A stretch of 64,000 nucleotides of DNA, from assembly GCA_016800925.1 (NCBI GenBank), contig JABCPU010000078.1, positions 124,001 to 188,000 of the forward strand. The letters are read 5' to 3'. Under the pieces are notes generated by a model. It saw only the letters and a list, made by a program, of their open reading frames with translations. It searched no databases and was not told where the DNA came from. Positions 12,906 to 26,209 of this stretch are shown here, piece by piece; within the stretch, counting starts at the first letter, position 1, and every line of letters begins with the position of its first letter. This stretch comes from Suillus spraguei. Lineage: Eukaryota; Basidiomycota; Agaricomycetes; Boletales; Suillaceae. Position numbers and translations under genes: made by a program.

Positions 12906-13768
12906 TACTTATTGTATTCCAAGTGAATCTGGAGCAGTGGTGCGTATTAGTTAAAGATGACGATTTCACTCGCCGATGACCTCGTTGTCAAAGTAGGGTG
13001 TGGGGCGATTTCGGATCTTGCCGTCAGCATAAGGGCGTAGTAGTACTACTATGATAGTACTTACCAGCTATAACTACTGGTATTGAAGGTGTCTCGTGCA
13101 TAGGTCTTCCATTGAAACTGGAACTCCATTTAGGCACTAGGCCAGTCACTACCAGTCACCGTACGGTCAGGTGCTCTCATTTGTACATAATGTTACTTGG
13201 TCGCCGCCGTTCCAGGTCGCAAGGCACCATTTATCCCATTATGGGTTATTATCTAAATTAATCCGGACTCAGACTGGTCGAAAAAATATAAAATATTGAC
13301 AAAAACATTTCCATCATTAACGATCGAGTCGATCGGAAGTTTCGCTTCATCCTGAACGATAATTGACGACGACAGTGTTCGAGCTCATCATTTGCAGTCT
13401 GTGTGCTTATGTCCTTTATGATTGGCAGTATCGGTAACGACAAATCAGCTTCTTCTTCGCGAAGCCTTGGAGATACCATAGGACCTGAGCATGCGAATGA
13501 CGCGACAAAGCACGAAATTTTACACATAATCTCACCACCGCAAGATGATTCCCCATTGCACAGAGCCGGGTAAGCTTCAATAACAACATAATACGTTATA
13601 ATGTAGTCAAAATTTGGTCACCTGCCCATCTCGCTTCTATGTACATTCAATCTCCTAACTTTCAAATTCAATTGCAGACTACTTCAACCCAGGAGCTACG
13701 TTTCCTTTGTGTCGGTTACACCCCACTCTCAAGACGTCATCCGCGCAAGCACCGTCAAACTTTCCAAT
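12906..13768. other. divergent intergenic region
   Basis: 863 bases between the HET gene (minus) and the SulP gene (plus), so it should hold both promoters. An open frame of 89 residues at 13,258-13,527 on the minus strand has no recognisable feature. The SulP 5' end may reach into the last 100 bases through a spliced leader; I could not find an in-frame upstream start. Confidence 0.4.
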
Positions 13769-16700
13769 ATGATGTTCTCTTCCTCCAGGGACCCATCCTC
13801 CCCCGTGACGTCCCCCATGATGCAGGACCCGACAGTAGCACACGTTGCACATTCGTCTTCTCCGTTGACCCACGGTCGAAAGCAACCCCGCCAACTACCT
13901 TCCACATCTGAACTTACGGGAGTGCACATGCCTCCACGCGATTCATTCATATTTCCATCTGGTTACAATCCCCTCACGCACGTTGCACCAGGGTCACTCC
14001 CTAATATTCCGTTATCCACATCTTTTGCACCTTCCTCACAATGTACAAAAGGGAGCTCGTTCTTCTCGACCCAGGACTCTGATCTCTCAGAGTCAAATTC
14101 TACTATAGACTCCTCCAAGACTGCCCATCATCTCTCGTCTAGCATGGCAACCCCTCGCGGGAGAGACATGTCTGTTGTACCTTCAGCGCTCTCAGTTTTA
14201 CTCTCCAGACATGTTGACGGAGCGTCCTCAGGCTCGCCAAGTCCAACACTGGCGCACAAACCTGACAGGCCGCAGTACCTCGATTCATTAGCAGACCCAG
14301 AGCAGGCAATTAACCATAATTCTGCGGATCGCTCCCTTCTCGGAACTGGCAACGTTCGCTCAGAAGTTCTACGTTTTGTTTCTTCTCCGGTCACAGAATC
14401 TACTCCTCTACTTCCTCCTCCAAATGGTTCCGTGCCTGCCATTAATGGTCATACCTTAGTGCCCTCCAAACGCCCAATGTCCTCAAAACGTTTATCAAGT
14501 CTCATGCATCGAATTATAGGTGGGACGCATAAGATTGACCCCCAAGAACTCGTGTGCACCGTGTTAAAAAGCTTGCCTGCCGTGCTCTTGGGCACATTGC
14601 TCAATATCCTTGATGGTGTTTCATGTGAGTCGTTCTGATGAATATTGCATTCAGTACTTCATTTCTTGCGATCTGATGGCATTTCAAAATTCTTGGCGGC
14701 AATTGCCTGACCTCCTAATACATAATATGAACTATATTTATGATTTCCTGTCCCACTCATCTCCGATTATCATGGATCAGTTACTAACGATGTTGCTGTA
14801 GATGGAATGATTATTTTCCCTGCATCTGGTGTCTTTGCTGGATTAGGTGGGATGGGAGTGTCGATGTTTTTTGTCAGGTATGTCGTCTCTATCGTTGAAA
14901 ACCATTACTTCTGATCAGAATTTCAATTTCCCATATTCGGCGTACAGCACAGTGGTAGCACAACTTGTGTATTGTCTTGGAGGGAGCAGCTTTGTGGGTG
15001 CTAATGGTAGTATGATGATCGAGGTTGTGGTACGTTGCATTCTAATTGGCTTCGGTCTATTTCCCCTGCATTCACACGTTTCGACCTTGCCTGTGCCTGC
15101 GTGTTACTGTCACCGCTTCTTTGATCGCTTCCGCTACCCCGGATTTGCACATCCTCGAACTTTCTCTGATAGTTTCCTTTTCGATCGTAGCCCTTCTTTC
15201 ACATCCTTGCGTCGACTATAGCACGTGACATCGGAGATTCCTATCCGAAAGAGATCATTGCCACGACGATTGCGGCGTTTGTGCTTTCGTCCATACTCAC
15301 TGGTAGGTCGCATCTTGGTTTAGTTGTCAGGTGTCACTCATGCGTGTGATTTGCGTAGGGCTGACCTTTTTTCTCCTCGGCTATCTGCGTTTGGGCGTTC
15401 TCATTGGCTTCTTTCCGCGGCATATTCTTGTTGGGTAAGTCGTTTGCTGATTCGGCCGGACTTGGTAGTAGGTACTGATATCCCACATAGATGTATTGGA
15501 GGGGTTGGCGTCTTCCTGATTCTTACAGGGTATGTCTTAATTCAGTCATCGTGATGAATCATCTCGAACAACTTTCAACTTGAAATAGTCTCACAGTAAG
15601 CACGCGTCTCCCGTCCGATGCACTCGATCCGCCGACGCTGGAGACCCTCCGGTACTTCATTCTCAATACACATGCCCTTGCGCAATGGGTTCCTCCCTTT
15701 GTTCTTGCAGTGCTTCTGAGATTGATCACAATGCGATGGAAACATCAACTTGTGTTCCCTATCTGTACGTCTAAGATTACTGACCTTCAAATTGGTTTAC
15801 TCACTTCACGCACGAACATCTCAGATTTCATGATCATACCAGCTGTGTTTTATGTGGTCGTTGCAGCTGCACGGCTTGATCTTGGTGCACTGAGAAGGGA
15901 CGGCTGGCTTTTTGATATGGCTGAGGGAACTGGTGGCGGGGAGGACACCTGGTATGGGTTTTACTCATATCTCGGTGAGAAACTTTCCGTTGGTTAGGGA
16001 TGAACCTAGGACTCATTCTATGTCAACGCGAGTAGATCTTGGATTGATTCAATTTACGCCCCTATGGACGACATTGCCGATACAATTTGCACTGTAGGTA
16101 TTCCACCATTCGTCTTTTTAGCCTCACTCACGGTCTGCCTTAGATTGTTTTTCAATATCTTGCATCCACCTTTGAACGTTCCTGCGCTATGTACGTCCTG
16201 TCTTAATCTGGATGCTTAGTGACTAGAGATTCAACATGATTGCAGCGGTGTCCCTTGATGTAGACATTGATACTAACAAGGAGCTTTTGGGACATGGGTA
16301 TTCGAATTTACTTGCTGGGCTTCTAGGCACGGTGTAAGCGTGTTCCTCCCTAACGCCCGCTTCTAATTGCTCACTCATTGCAGACCAAACTATCTTGTAT
16401 ATGTGAACACTTTGCTGTAAGGCAAACACCTATTTGCTGTGGTGTAAGATAGCTCACTTGCTGATTCGTCAGGTTCTACCGCGTGGGTGGAGGGAGACGT
16501 ATTGCCGGCTTTTTGCTGGCGGTTGCTACGTTTATCCTGCTAATAATAGGGACAGGACCCATAGCGTACATTCGTATGTGGCATGATTTCTATAATCTCA
16601 CTTTCCTGACAATTTGATTAGCCGTCATGGTTGTCAGCGCCTTAATCCTCGTATTAGGCATTGATCTAGTCAAGGAGGCATTGTGGGATACGCGACACCG

Positions 16701-18197
16701 GGTTAGCAGGTACGCTTTTACACATGGGTATGATATGCAGCAGCTCATAACGTTTCAGGATGGAGTATATCACGATCGTCAGCATCATGGTTACGATGAC
16801 GGCTTGGGACTTTGTCATTGGTGTTTTATTTGGCATTGTCGTCAGCTGTGAGTATGTCGCGTTTTCAGAGTAGACAGTGTTCATAGTTTTGGATAGGTTT
16901 CTTCTTTGTGGTGCAGAACTCCCAAAGAAGGAGCATACGTGCGTGCTATACCGGAGAGTCTGCAATTTCTACGGTCAGGCGGCCTGCTGCTCACAGGGCG
17001 TACATTCGAGAAGTGTCGAAGCAGACGAGGGTCCTTCGTCTTCAGGGTATGTGCAGCCTCTCTCGCATTGTAGCATTATCTAATTGTCACATCCAGGATT
17101 CCTTTTCTTCGGAACCATCGCTCATGTGGAAGAGACTTTGAGAAATATCGTTGAGGACGCCCCCTTCAAACGAAATCCCGTCCGTTTCGTCGTCGTCGAC
17201 TTGTCTCTTGTGGTAGGGGTGGACATGTCTGCTGCAGAAGCCTTCGTGCGTGTGCAACGTTTACTCGCTGCAAAGGGCGTGGTATTGGTGTTTTGTGGTG
17301 TTACTGCCGACAGCCTCTGCGGCAAGGCACTGAGCAGTGTGGGAATCCTCCAAGAGCCATCCGTGGAGGTTTTTGAGACGTTGAATGATGCGATGGAGTG
17401 TTAGTTTTAACTCTTTATGTTGTGGATTTGATTGTTGATGTTGTTTGCAGGGACCGAAAATGCGTATCTACGAGCATGGTTTAGAGCTCAGAAGTCATGG
17501 GCAACTCCAATAACGCTTCCTGGCCGCCGAGATACCAGCCTCTCCTTTGATGATACTTTGACTGGATCTCCGAGGCAAATGCAACTTCGTGATGTCGGAG
17601 AGCGAACAATCGCTGGTGGTCAGTTTACCATATTACCTAACAGAACCCATCCTCATCATTCAGCAGAATTTCTCGACAAGGATTCCGAAAACTCCTCCGA
17701 GCCATACAATACTCTCCTCAATGCGTTCTCGTCGTATCACGACGTAGATCAGAACACGTTCAAACAGATCGCCCCGTACTTTGAGCGATTCACATTCCCA
17801 GACGGTTTTGTCCTATGGGAGAAAAATGATACTCCCGATGGCCTGTATATCATCGAATCAGGCATCCTGCGGGCGTCATACAAGTTTGCAGAGCACAGCC
17901 CCGTCATCGAGGAGTCAATGGTATCGGGTACTCTTGCAGGCGAGCTTTCTGCTTTGTCGGCCATGCCGCGGAATGCACGAGTGGTTGTAGAGCAGCAGGT
18001 GGTATTGTGGAAGCTGTCTCTGGAAAACATGCGTCGACTGGAAGCAGAACATCCTCACCTTGCACAGATTTTTGTGCAACTTGTACTTAAAGGCAAGTAG
18101 CAGTTTAAATCCTCATCCGGGGCATAAACTTACACCACTTATTTCAGCTGCAAAAGTCGATACCGACATCCTTCTTGCTGCCTTAGCAACAAGATAA
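13769..18197 (+). CDS. SulP transporter with STAS and cyclic-nucleotide-binding domains
   Basis: Nineteen exons; junctions: 13769-14624, 14802-14877, 14948-15029, 15191-15302, 15359-15434, 15491-15529, 15589-15764, 15825-15974, 16036-16093, 16144-16190, 16246-16333, 16384-16416, 16473-16573, 16622-16709, 16759-16847, 16897-17046, 17097-17399, 17451-18092, 18148-18197. The sum is 3,216 bases, 1,071 residues. A Ser/Pro-rich N-terminus (1-265) precedes about twelve membrane segments (270-690; SulP signatures such as [16 protein letters not shown] and [14 protein letters not shown]). A STAS domain follows (about 740-840) and a cyclic-nucleotide-binding-like domain (about 920-1055; [23 protein letters not shown]). 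Yeast Vsb1 (YGR125W) has the same architecture and is needed for vacuolar storage of basic amino acids; by analogy this is a vacuolar protein rather than a sulfate permease. The last intron is GC-AG (donor AG|GCAAGT). The start ATG at 13,769 is the first in frame. Confidence 0.88.
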
Positions 18198-18306
18198 AAA
18201 TGGGGACATATATACCCAATGTAGCATATAAAACATATCTTACGACAGCTTACGACCCACAGTATGCAAAGCAAATACACGAATACAAATATGTATAACA
18301 AGAATG

Positions 18307-21300
18307 TTATCGAAGAAATGCCACTTCTCGTCCTTGTATTTCTCTCAGGACTTCGTGGAACCGCAGCGACCACCACCCGCGTTCTTCTCTTTCCTGTTGC
18401 TCTGCATCCCCCGCTTGCCCTAGTTCGACACCATGTAACTGCATGGAAGGACTTTTAGGAAATGGCAACCCTGATGCGAGGATAGATAAGACTGATTGAC
18501 TGATCTCCAATTCTTTTGACGCATGAACCAGGCGGCTCTTCGTGGACGGCGAAGACAAAGACCTCAGGGTGTGCTGACAACATTGTCTTAGTGGTACTAA
18601 CCATTCCTTCAGAACGGCGCACTGCATAGACGCCTCCGATACAGAAGATCGAGAACTACCGTGCGACAACGACACGGTTAAGACCTGTCCTTTTGAATTC
18701 GCATGCCCTCTTTCGAGCTCCTCAGTGGTCAGTGGAACTAAATCCAGTGAGATGGATGATCTTCTGTCTGATTAGATCATAAGTGCTAGCTCTGTAAGTG
18801 ACCGTCTTTTGAAGTTCTTACCTGTCTCGTCCGTCACAGAGAGGATTCTGGAGAGACCATAGTCATCGACTATCCGTAAATTTGTAGAAGTGCGCTGGGA
18901 ATCATCGTGATGATTGGTGGCGGAGGCCATCATGATCAAGTCTGTGAAAATAAACAACTGGACGTCAACAGCCGGAGACTCGACACGGAGTAAAGGGCTA
19001 TTTCTAGGCCTCGCTTGTGGCTCAGATCGGAAGTCAAATGATGATGGAGCAGTACGAAAGGATTGTAGCGACGCTGCCGTTGAGGCCGTAGACTGTACCG
19101 ACCCACTGCGCCCACGCCAACCTTTCAGCGCATTTGAGAGTCTTTCGTTGTGTCGTGGACGCGAGTCAGAAGAGGGGCTTTTCAGTGGTTCTGGAAAAGG
19201 GCGTGTGACTGGTAAATCATCGTCGTTTTCCACTCTGGCACATGCGACAGGACCGTGCATCAGTAGACGCCTGTCACGGCAAGGAAGTTGGGAGGGAGCG
19301 TTTGCTATACGTGAGAATGTGTCTTTCACAAATTCGTACTCGTCCTCCCGATCTTTGACCTCGCTGAGAACACGGATCGTGAGTTTAGCAGAGTGAAGAA
19401 CGGATAGTGTTGATAGATAATCGGGATGTGATTTCGGGGTTGCATGCCAAAGCCGCTAGAAGATCCGGTTTCAGTCATGAGAAGTCGACACACGTACCGA
19501 CTCACTTGAAAAAAGTCAGGATATTGGGAGAGCCTCTGAACAGGTTCGACCAAATATTTCTCCAGTGACCATCCCTGGCACGCGGAGGAGCGCTCTTGCA
19601 GCTTGATAAAATCTCCGATGTCACTTTTCTCCTGAGCGACAAGATGTTCGATTCTGGTGGCAACGAACTCCAGCTTTACCAGGTAAGGTTGATATATCTC
19701 AAGCTTCGCCATGAAAGGTCGAAGAATTTCCCCGACGCACTGCAGGTTGGAGTTGTGCACATCCCGAAGATCAGCCAGACTAGCGGATAATTTTGTGTGG
19801 AGGTGTACGATGTCTTCTAACCAGTCAAACAGCCTCGAGACGTCGTCTGGAACACCAGAAACCCAGACCTTCGTACTTCGGACGCGCAGAGGAAGGATGA
19901 AGAGCTGCACCATGTTCTGCAGGTTGATTACGAAAGTTGCCTCTGACTCCGCTAGTTTCCAGACAATCTCTTGTCGTCGTGCCTCTACCTCGCCGAATTG
20001 TTCCAAAATATACAGACGAAAGTCTTCCCAAGATGCGTGGACATCTGCAGAAGAGCGTCGATGATCTCGATGTGCATCTGTTCGATCGGAATGCAAGAAT
20101 TCATGGGCAACAGATGATATTGATGCGGCAGAGACGGAAGATTCAGATGACGCATAGGATAAGTCACTTTGTGTGGGCTGAGCGTTTATGGAGCGTTCGA
20201 ACTCTGGCGTCGCCAGTCTATTGAGGAGCGAATCCGTATGTACACCATCATCACACTCGAATTGCCATGTATTTCCTGCGACAGACGACATGTCACTGTC
20301 GGCATGCGTGAGGGAGGTTTCATCAGAGGCGGAGCCAGGAAATGACGTAGAAAGTCCAAACGCCTGACGTTCACGCGTTGCAGCCTCGTCTGAAGTGACC
20401 ATCATGCGCGTGAGTTCTGAAGAATATCGCTGACCTCCAACGTCAATGTTTGGCGTACCCTCCAATGATGGATGCGATGTCTGTGAGTTTAAGTAGGTCG
20501 AATGAACAGAACGACGTGGAGAGAGCAGGGGGTGCCCTGAAGACGGCCGTTCAACTGATAACCCTGGATTCCTCACTGATATAGTGACTTCTGTTAGCCT
20601 CAAAGCTCATTGCTATGTAGAATCACCTACCATTTTTCTCATCAAAACGCCGTCGGTTCTTTGCTTGATTGTCTTTTGAGGTCCTGTCTGCCTTGGAGTG
20701 AGAATGAGAATGACCGTCTCTAGGGGTAGACAATCGGATGCCTTCGTCATTTTCGTCGTCAAAAGAATACTCTGAGCCAGATTCATTCTCGTTCTTGCTC
20801 GATTCATCCCAGGAAGATGAGTTCGGAATATGGATAGATTCGCTAGAGCCACCAATAGCGAGCCCTTCCTCGCCGAAGTACTCGCTCTCTTCGCTTCGAG
20901 TTAGGTGATCTTGACAACCAGGGTTCAGTCCATCGACCAGTCCAAGGAGTTCTCTTTTTCGTCGGTCACAGGATTCGTCACCATCGGCCATCGTTTCCGA
21001 AGCTGGGTAACTTGATCCGGCACTGCTCAGAGAATATCGATCCGAAATTGTGGAGTCACCTCGCTCCCTGCCTTGATCCGCACGGCCAGAGAATAGACTC
21101 TCATTGTCCTGGACGCTGCCATCATCATTACTAGCGCTTCCGCCTTCACTGGTGGTTGAACGTATCGAATGAGCCGAGTTGTCAGCAAACATGCCTCGAA
21201 GTTTTGCCCCATAGTCTGCGAATCCAAACCCGAGGCCAAAGCGCTCTTTTTTCTTCTCAGGCGCCTTAGAAGCCAAGAGGCGCTCCTGCGTGAACGAAGG

Positions 21301-22410
21301 CTGCTTTGGGAATACGATAGGGGTCTCGTCGCTCTCTGAACTGGAAGACAGGAAGACAAAGTCGTTGTCAGCGACCAGTTTGTGTCCTCGGAGACTTGAG
21401 CTGGTTCGTGATTCCGCGTCGGTCAGGCTGTCTTTGGAGCTCTCTCGTGGAGTATGTCGTAGCAGTGGTGGTGCGACACGTCGAGGAATATTCGATCGAT
21501 ATTTTTTTGGTTGGGGAGTAGCCAATGAGCTGGTTGAAGGTGCCGAGTTATGCGGCGCACCAGGGTCTGTGCGAGCGCGAGCTCTTTCTGTCCTTCTGCT
21601 AGGGGCGATATTGGTCGTGATGGAAGGCTGACGAAGAGGTTGATTCTTCTGTCTATGGGGGAGAGGCGGCCTTGGCGAGAAACCCTCCATGGGAGAAGGC
21701 CATTCCGGTTTTCCGCTGCGCACAAAGCCGGCGGGTCGATGTGCCTCAAAAGGTCGATCGCCAGAAGGTCGATCCGATGGAATCATTGTAGGAGTGTGGG
21801 GTTGAGCTTTTAAAATCGGCTTTGGCTTCTGTCTCGAAGTACTGCGTATTTGGCGTGAAGGACCTTCCGACTGTGCCACTGAATTCAGGTGATTTGTATC
21901 TCTCGAATATGACAAAGGATGCGAAGTAGAGGGAAGTTGAGGCGTCCTTGCGAGCTTGGGCGGAGGGTTTGAATAAAACTGACCAGTGTTAGATCGATGG
22001 CCCAATTGTGTATTATCATTTGGAAATGGAGACGGTATTCCCAGCTGCGACGATGGTCTTGTCATGCGATCGATCGTGTCCTTTAGAGAGGGTAGCAAGT
22101 GCGCTTCCATAAGCCCTAGATCTCCTACTTGACTTCTACGTTTAGACCTGAAATTGGTTGAATAGTCAACATGAAGAGAGTGCAAATCGGAAGCAGAAGC
22201 AAGAGAAGACTGTGAGGGTAGCGGTGGAGTGCTCGAGGTGTTCGGTTGAGCAGGACGCGATTCGTGAGTACGGCCTCGGTTTGCATTGTAAGGTACGCCC
22301 GCTGCAGCTGCATAGTGCGACGGAGGAAGAAATCGATGTGCAGGGGAAGTGGATGGAAGGTTTAGAGCAGGAGAGCGGGATGCATGGCGCTTTGGCCAGG
22401 GGTGCGACAT
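18307..22410 (-). CDS. RhoGEF with DH and PH domains
   Basis: Four exons, 20631-22410, 19506-20590, 18822-19455 and 18307-18767; total 3,960 bases, 1,319 residues. The first 600 residues are low-complexity (Ser/Pro/Arg-rich, acidic patches) with no domain. A DH domain lies at about 786-1000 (ARRQEIVWKLAESEATFV, then SLEKYLVEPVQRLSQYPDFFQ, the conserved last helix). The PH-like region follows and is stretched by a Ser-rich insertion before VQLFIFTDLIMMAS. Such proteins load GTP on Rho/Cdc42 GTPases and control polarity and cell-wall synthesis. The 3' end faces the SulP gene 109 bases away (convergent). The ATG at 22,410 begins MSHPWPKRH and no upstream ATG continues the frame. Confidence 0.85.
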
Positions 22411-22712
22411 GAACGTTGAAACTTGAATGCAGAATGCCAAAGTTGGTAGCGCGTCAGTTGCCAGTCACGTGAAACTGACTTCTCTGTAACTTACGTAAGG
22501 TCTTTCGGCTACTACCAGTTCTGACCTTGAAGTTTAAACACACCTAGGTAATATTGTCTTCCGTAATCGAACCTTGAATCTTTCTTTCACAGCTACCCAA
22601 TAATCTACCTTCATGCGTTCAACACATGTCCGAGATGATCATGGAAGTGCTGGATCATTGATTGTCTCCTGCAGTTTCATGATCACCTAACGATCAGCGT
22701 TCATCTGCGCCT
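22411..22712. other. intergenic region
   Basis: About 300 bases that hold the RhoGEF promoter on the left. No element or start site can be assigned. Confidence 0.35.
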
Positions 22713-24720
22713 CGTGAACTTTTGATTCTCTACGCTACGGAAACAGGTACAGCTCAAGAGACTGCTGATTACATTGCGAGGGAATGTCGAAGAGTCTGCT
22801 TTCACTGTCGTATGCAAAGCATGGACGCATACCCACCAGTAGGCGGCTTCCCAATCACTGTAACATAGTGCTCAGATTCTATGCGGGAAACGTTGATTTC
22901 GGAACACTTGGTCGTCTTCGTGGTTTCGACTACTGGCTAGGGTGCCAAACACAGAGCCATGACCTCGTTATGGAATATGTTGTTGAGGTCTGATGTCCCG
23001 GATGACCTATTCAAGGATATGGATTTCTGCGTATTCGGCCTTGGAGACACGACCTATGAGAAATTCTTTTGGCCAGCAAAGAAGCTATCGAGAAGGATGC
23101 AGAGTTTGGGATGTTGTGAAAGTTGCTCACGAGGAGATGGAGATGAACAACATTGCCTAGGGTGGGCATCCTTCGCTTTCCATGTTTCATGTACCTGATT
23201 AAAGTGCAGGGTAGATGGTGCATTGGATCCTTGGATTGAATGTTTCTTAAAAGTCCTTATACAGCTCTACCAGCAAAATAACATTCCGGCTGGTCGACCA
23301 CCGCCTCGCGTATCCTTTAGCAATTTAGCATCTGACGCCTTTCTGAATTCAGATCCTCTATACGAGGGCACGAAGTTTTATACGGCTTCGGTGAAATGCA
23401 ACAGAAGGACCACTGCGGAAGATTGGTTCCAGGATGTACGCCATTTTGAGTTCTCCTTCGAAGACGATATAAAGTACGGGTCTTTGTCTTTTTACTTTGC
23501 AGCTACGGATAGGGAATCTCGGATATAATCCTGGGGACGTTGCTGTGATTCATCCATTTGCAGCTACATCAGAAGTCAACTCTTTTCTTGTCGCCATGGC
23601 CTGGGTAAATGTTGCCGATGAAATTTCAATTTTCACGGTAGAACATACAGTGTTAGGTATGACAAACAGGACCAGTGCACTCCGCTCTTTCTCTTTTTTG
23701 CGACTGCTGCGATATTTTGCTACCGACGGGCTCGAATGCAAAAATATTGATGAATCTATACCGATAGATGGAGCGGCACACCTGTTTCCTCGCTTCTATT
23801 TCTTTTATTGCGGGCATGCAGGATGAATTGTATGATTATTGTTAACGCGTAAAACGCACGACCTGGGCAGTATTGTCGGAGTCCGGTCTGGAAGGATACC
23901 GAGTATGTCTTTGACTTGTTCCCCCCTAAGACCAAAAAAGTTCTTCATTGCTAATTCCATAGAGGTAAGCTCATGTTCAATTGTGTTCTCTGCAGCTTAA
24001 TTCACCTCTGGGTTTCGTCAGCTCCATCCCCGTGAAATGCATCTATCAAGATATGTTCCTCTTATCTATCATTACATACTTATCATACACGTTTCATCCA
24101 CGTTCATATTTTCGTTCTCCGTTCAAACGATCCTCTAATATGCAGCGTCCATAGAATTCTTTTCCCTCAGTCTTTCCAACTAAGACTGAGGTGAGCTACT
24201 TACTACGACTTGAACATCATACTTAGTACTAACGATGTATAGTTCTCACTCTCTCGTTTCTAGTTCGACCGCCTCCGTTCTCTCACAGCATCTTTGTGTT
24301 GCTATAATGCACTATTACTTGAAGTTGAAAGGGCTTCATTTCCTTTCCTACGGATTTAAATACACCAATTGTCTGTGTGTGTCCAGGAACAGGCATTGCG
24401 CCTATACGTGCCGTCACTGAACAACGCATACACGAGGGATACACCAGTATGTTTAGCCATCTTTGTAAATCGGCTGATCTTTGATGACCTTAGATACTAC
24501 CTTATACTTTGGTTGCCGTTCTGCATACAAGGATCAGCATCATCATCATTCAGAATGGAAATCTCACGCGGAAGAACGCAAAGTCCGCTATCCTGTTGCG
24601 TGTTCTCGCGATAGATCAGAGGGTGTTAAGCGGATGGATGTGCAAAATCTGATGGAGAAGGACGCACAGAATATTTGGACAATGCTGGGGCAGCGATGAG
24701 GCATCGTTGTCATCTCAGGG
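22713..24720 (+). pseudogene. decayed TAH18/NDOR1-like diflavin reductase
   Basis: The flavodoxin start is clear: ELLILYATETGTAQETADY (22,713-22,790), then ISEHLVVFVVSTTG, MTSLWNMLLRSDVPDDLF, DFCVFGLGDTTYEKF and RGDGDEQH. The FAD/NADPH half is also recognisable: GALDPWIECFL, RHFEFSFEDDIKYG, PGDVAVIHP, FFRLLRHFATD-like text, CPGTGIAPIRAVTEQRI and FGCRSAYKDQH. The order is that of NADPH-dependent diflavin oxidoreductases, which pass electrons to Dre2/CIAPIN1 in cytosolic Fe-S assembly. A stop TAG sits at 22,938-22,940 right after the STTG motif, and at least two frame changes occur later (for example near 23,930). No start codon could be assigned. I infer a pseudogene; as the yeast gene is essential, an intact copy should exist elsewhere. 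Confidence 0.75.
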
Positions 24721-25374
24721 TGCGTCTAGATTGTATGTGGCGCGTGATGAATCCTAAGTTCCTATCATAGTTCTTCGAACAAAATGCCTACTGCTGGCTG
24801 TCCGTGAAGTTGTACGAGGTACAGTAGAGAGGATTCTGAGGAAAGTCGAATGCCGACGCTGTAGAGTATGTCACTGCGATGGAAAGGGAGGGAAGGTTGA
24901 TTGAGGAATGTTGCAGCTGAGAGTGTTCGAAACTACATCTACAAAGGTACGTCATGGGTAAAAGTAATTTTGCCACCAGCTTCAAGCGAGTTTATCCAAT
25001 GAACCCCGCACGTAAAGCCATGCAATAGTGCTGACGCCCAGACACTTATTACGGAGATTTGAGTGTGCACCTTGCACAACCCCAACTCCACCGCGTTGCG
25101 GCGGACCGGAGTGCCAGATTTGAAAGTATTTATCTAGTACAGCTAAGTATATCATTGTCAGAGTCGGTGCCCGTAGGCCCCGCACGATGTGGCACATCAC
25201 AGCAAACACCATACCATCCTCTTCTCATCATCACGATGCTGAACAGGTTCTATGCTGGTCCTGATTCCCAGTCCAGTGCTAATGATATATAAATATCTGT
25301 GCTAGCCGTGCACATTCCTTCCGCTCCCGTTCTGCACCGTCAAGTACTTACTACTGCGTGCAACCGTTACTAAG
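24721..25374. other. intergenic region
   Basis: Between the reductase relic and the methyltransferase gene. A TATA-like TATATAAAT at about 25,286-25,294 lies some 80 bases upstream of the methyltransferase ATG and may be its promoter. Nothing else recognised. Confidence 0.35.
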
Positions 25375-26209
25375 ATGCGCCTTGGTGCGGCCTTTGGAGT
25401 GGTCACGGAACTACGTCTTTGCCTTGTCGGCGGCCTCTGGCCCACGATTCTAGCAATCTGCCATGTACCCTCACTACTCTTCCAGCCACTTGAAATCTCC
25501 CGCGTTTTCATGTCCCGTGTATGGGATCTCTATGGCAATAGCGTCGATGAAGCCGGAAGGGACGTCAAAAAAGGGCTCATCACTCCGCATGCCTATGGTG
25601 TTGTGTTAGACCTCGGTGCAGGTGTGTCTCTTCCTCCACTGAAATTATAATCTGTTCATGCGAAACACAGGACACGGTCACACGGTCAACTACCTCGATC
25701 ATTCGCGTGTTACGAAATACGTAGCTGTAGAGCCTAACGTGCACATGCATGCTGAGCTGCGCCGTACTGCCTCTGCTGCTGGGTACAGCGAAGGTGCTGG
25801 CACGCTCCTCATCCTCCCCTGCGGTGCTGAAAACATCTCTACCATCCTTTCCTATCTTCCTGCGCCACACCCGCCCGTAGATACGCTCATATCTGTCCTC
25901 ACTATCTGCTCCATCCCCTCGCCACAATCTACCATCTCCGCATTGGTCACGGACGTGCTGAAACCAGGGGGGCAGCTGTTGTTCTACGAACACGTGCTTA
26001 GCGAGAGGAAAGATGTCGTATGGTGGCAGCGTTTTTGGACGCCATTGTGGTGTATTTTCTTTGATGGATGTCGTCTAGATCGCCCGTCTCATCGGTGGAT
26101 TGAGGATGTCGGGGGATGGGTGCAAGGGGAAGGAGGCATTTGGGGGAAGGAAGGGGAAACTGAAGAACATTTGTTTTGGCACCGGGTGGGGAGATTCGTT
26201 AGAGCGTAA
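25375..26209 (+). CDS. SAM-dependent methyltransferase (METTL7-like)
   Basis: Two exons, 25375-25621 and 25671-26209; 261 residues. A hydrophobic N-terminal stretch (about residues 10-35, WPTILAICHVPSLLF) may anchor it in a membrane. Motif I is VLDLGAGHGHT, completed across the intron; motif II-like acidic residues follow in YVAVEPNVHMHAEL. Later the motif LKPGGQLLFYEHV ends the class I Rossmann core, as in the METTL7/UbiE-like group. The position of EHV and the Trp-rich end (WWQRFWTPLWCIFFDGC) match METTL7-type fungal proteins. Animal METTL7 proteins are lipid-droplet or ER enzymes and act on thiols; the substrate here is unknown. Confidence 0.85.

Noticed and set aside
13258..13527. Open frame of 89 residues on the minus strand between HET and SulP genes
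   Set aside because: No domain, no splice support, and it lies in a region expected to hold two promoters.
14960..15221. Plus-strand frames overlapping the SulP introns
   Set aside because: They run through clear splice sites of the SulP gene and lose its membrane motifs.
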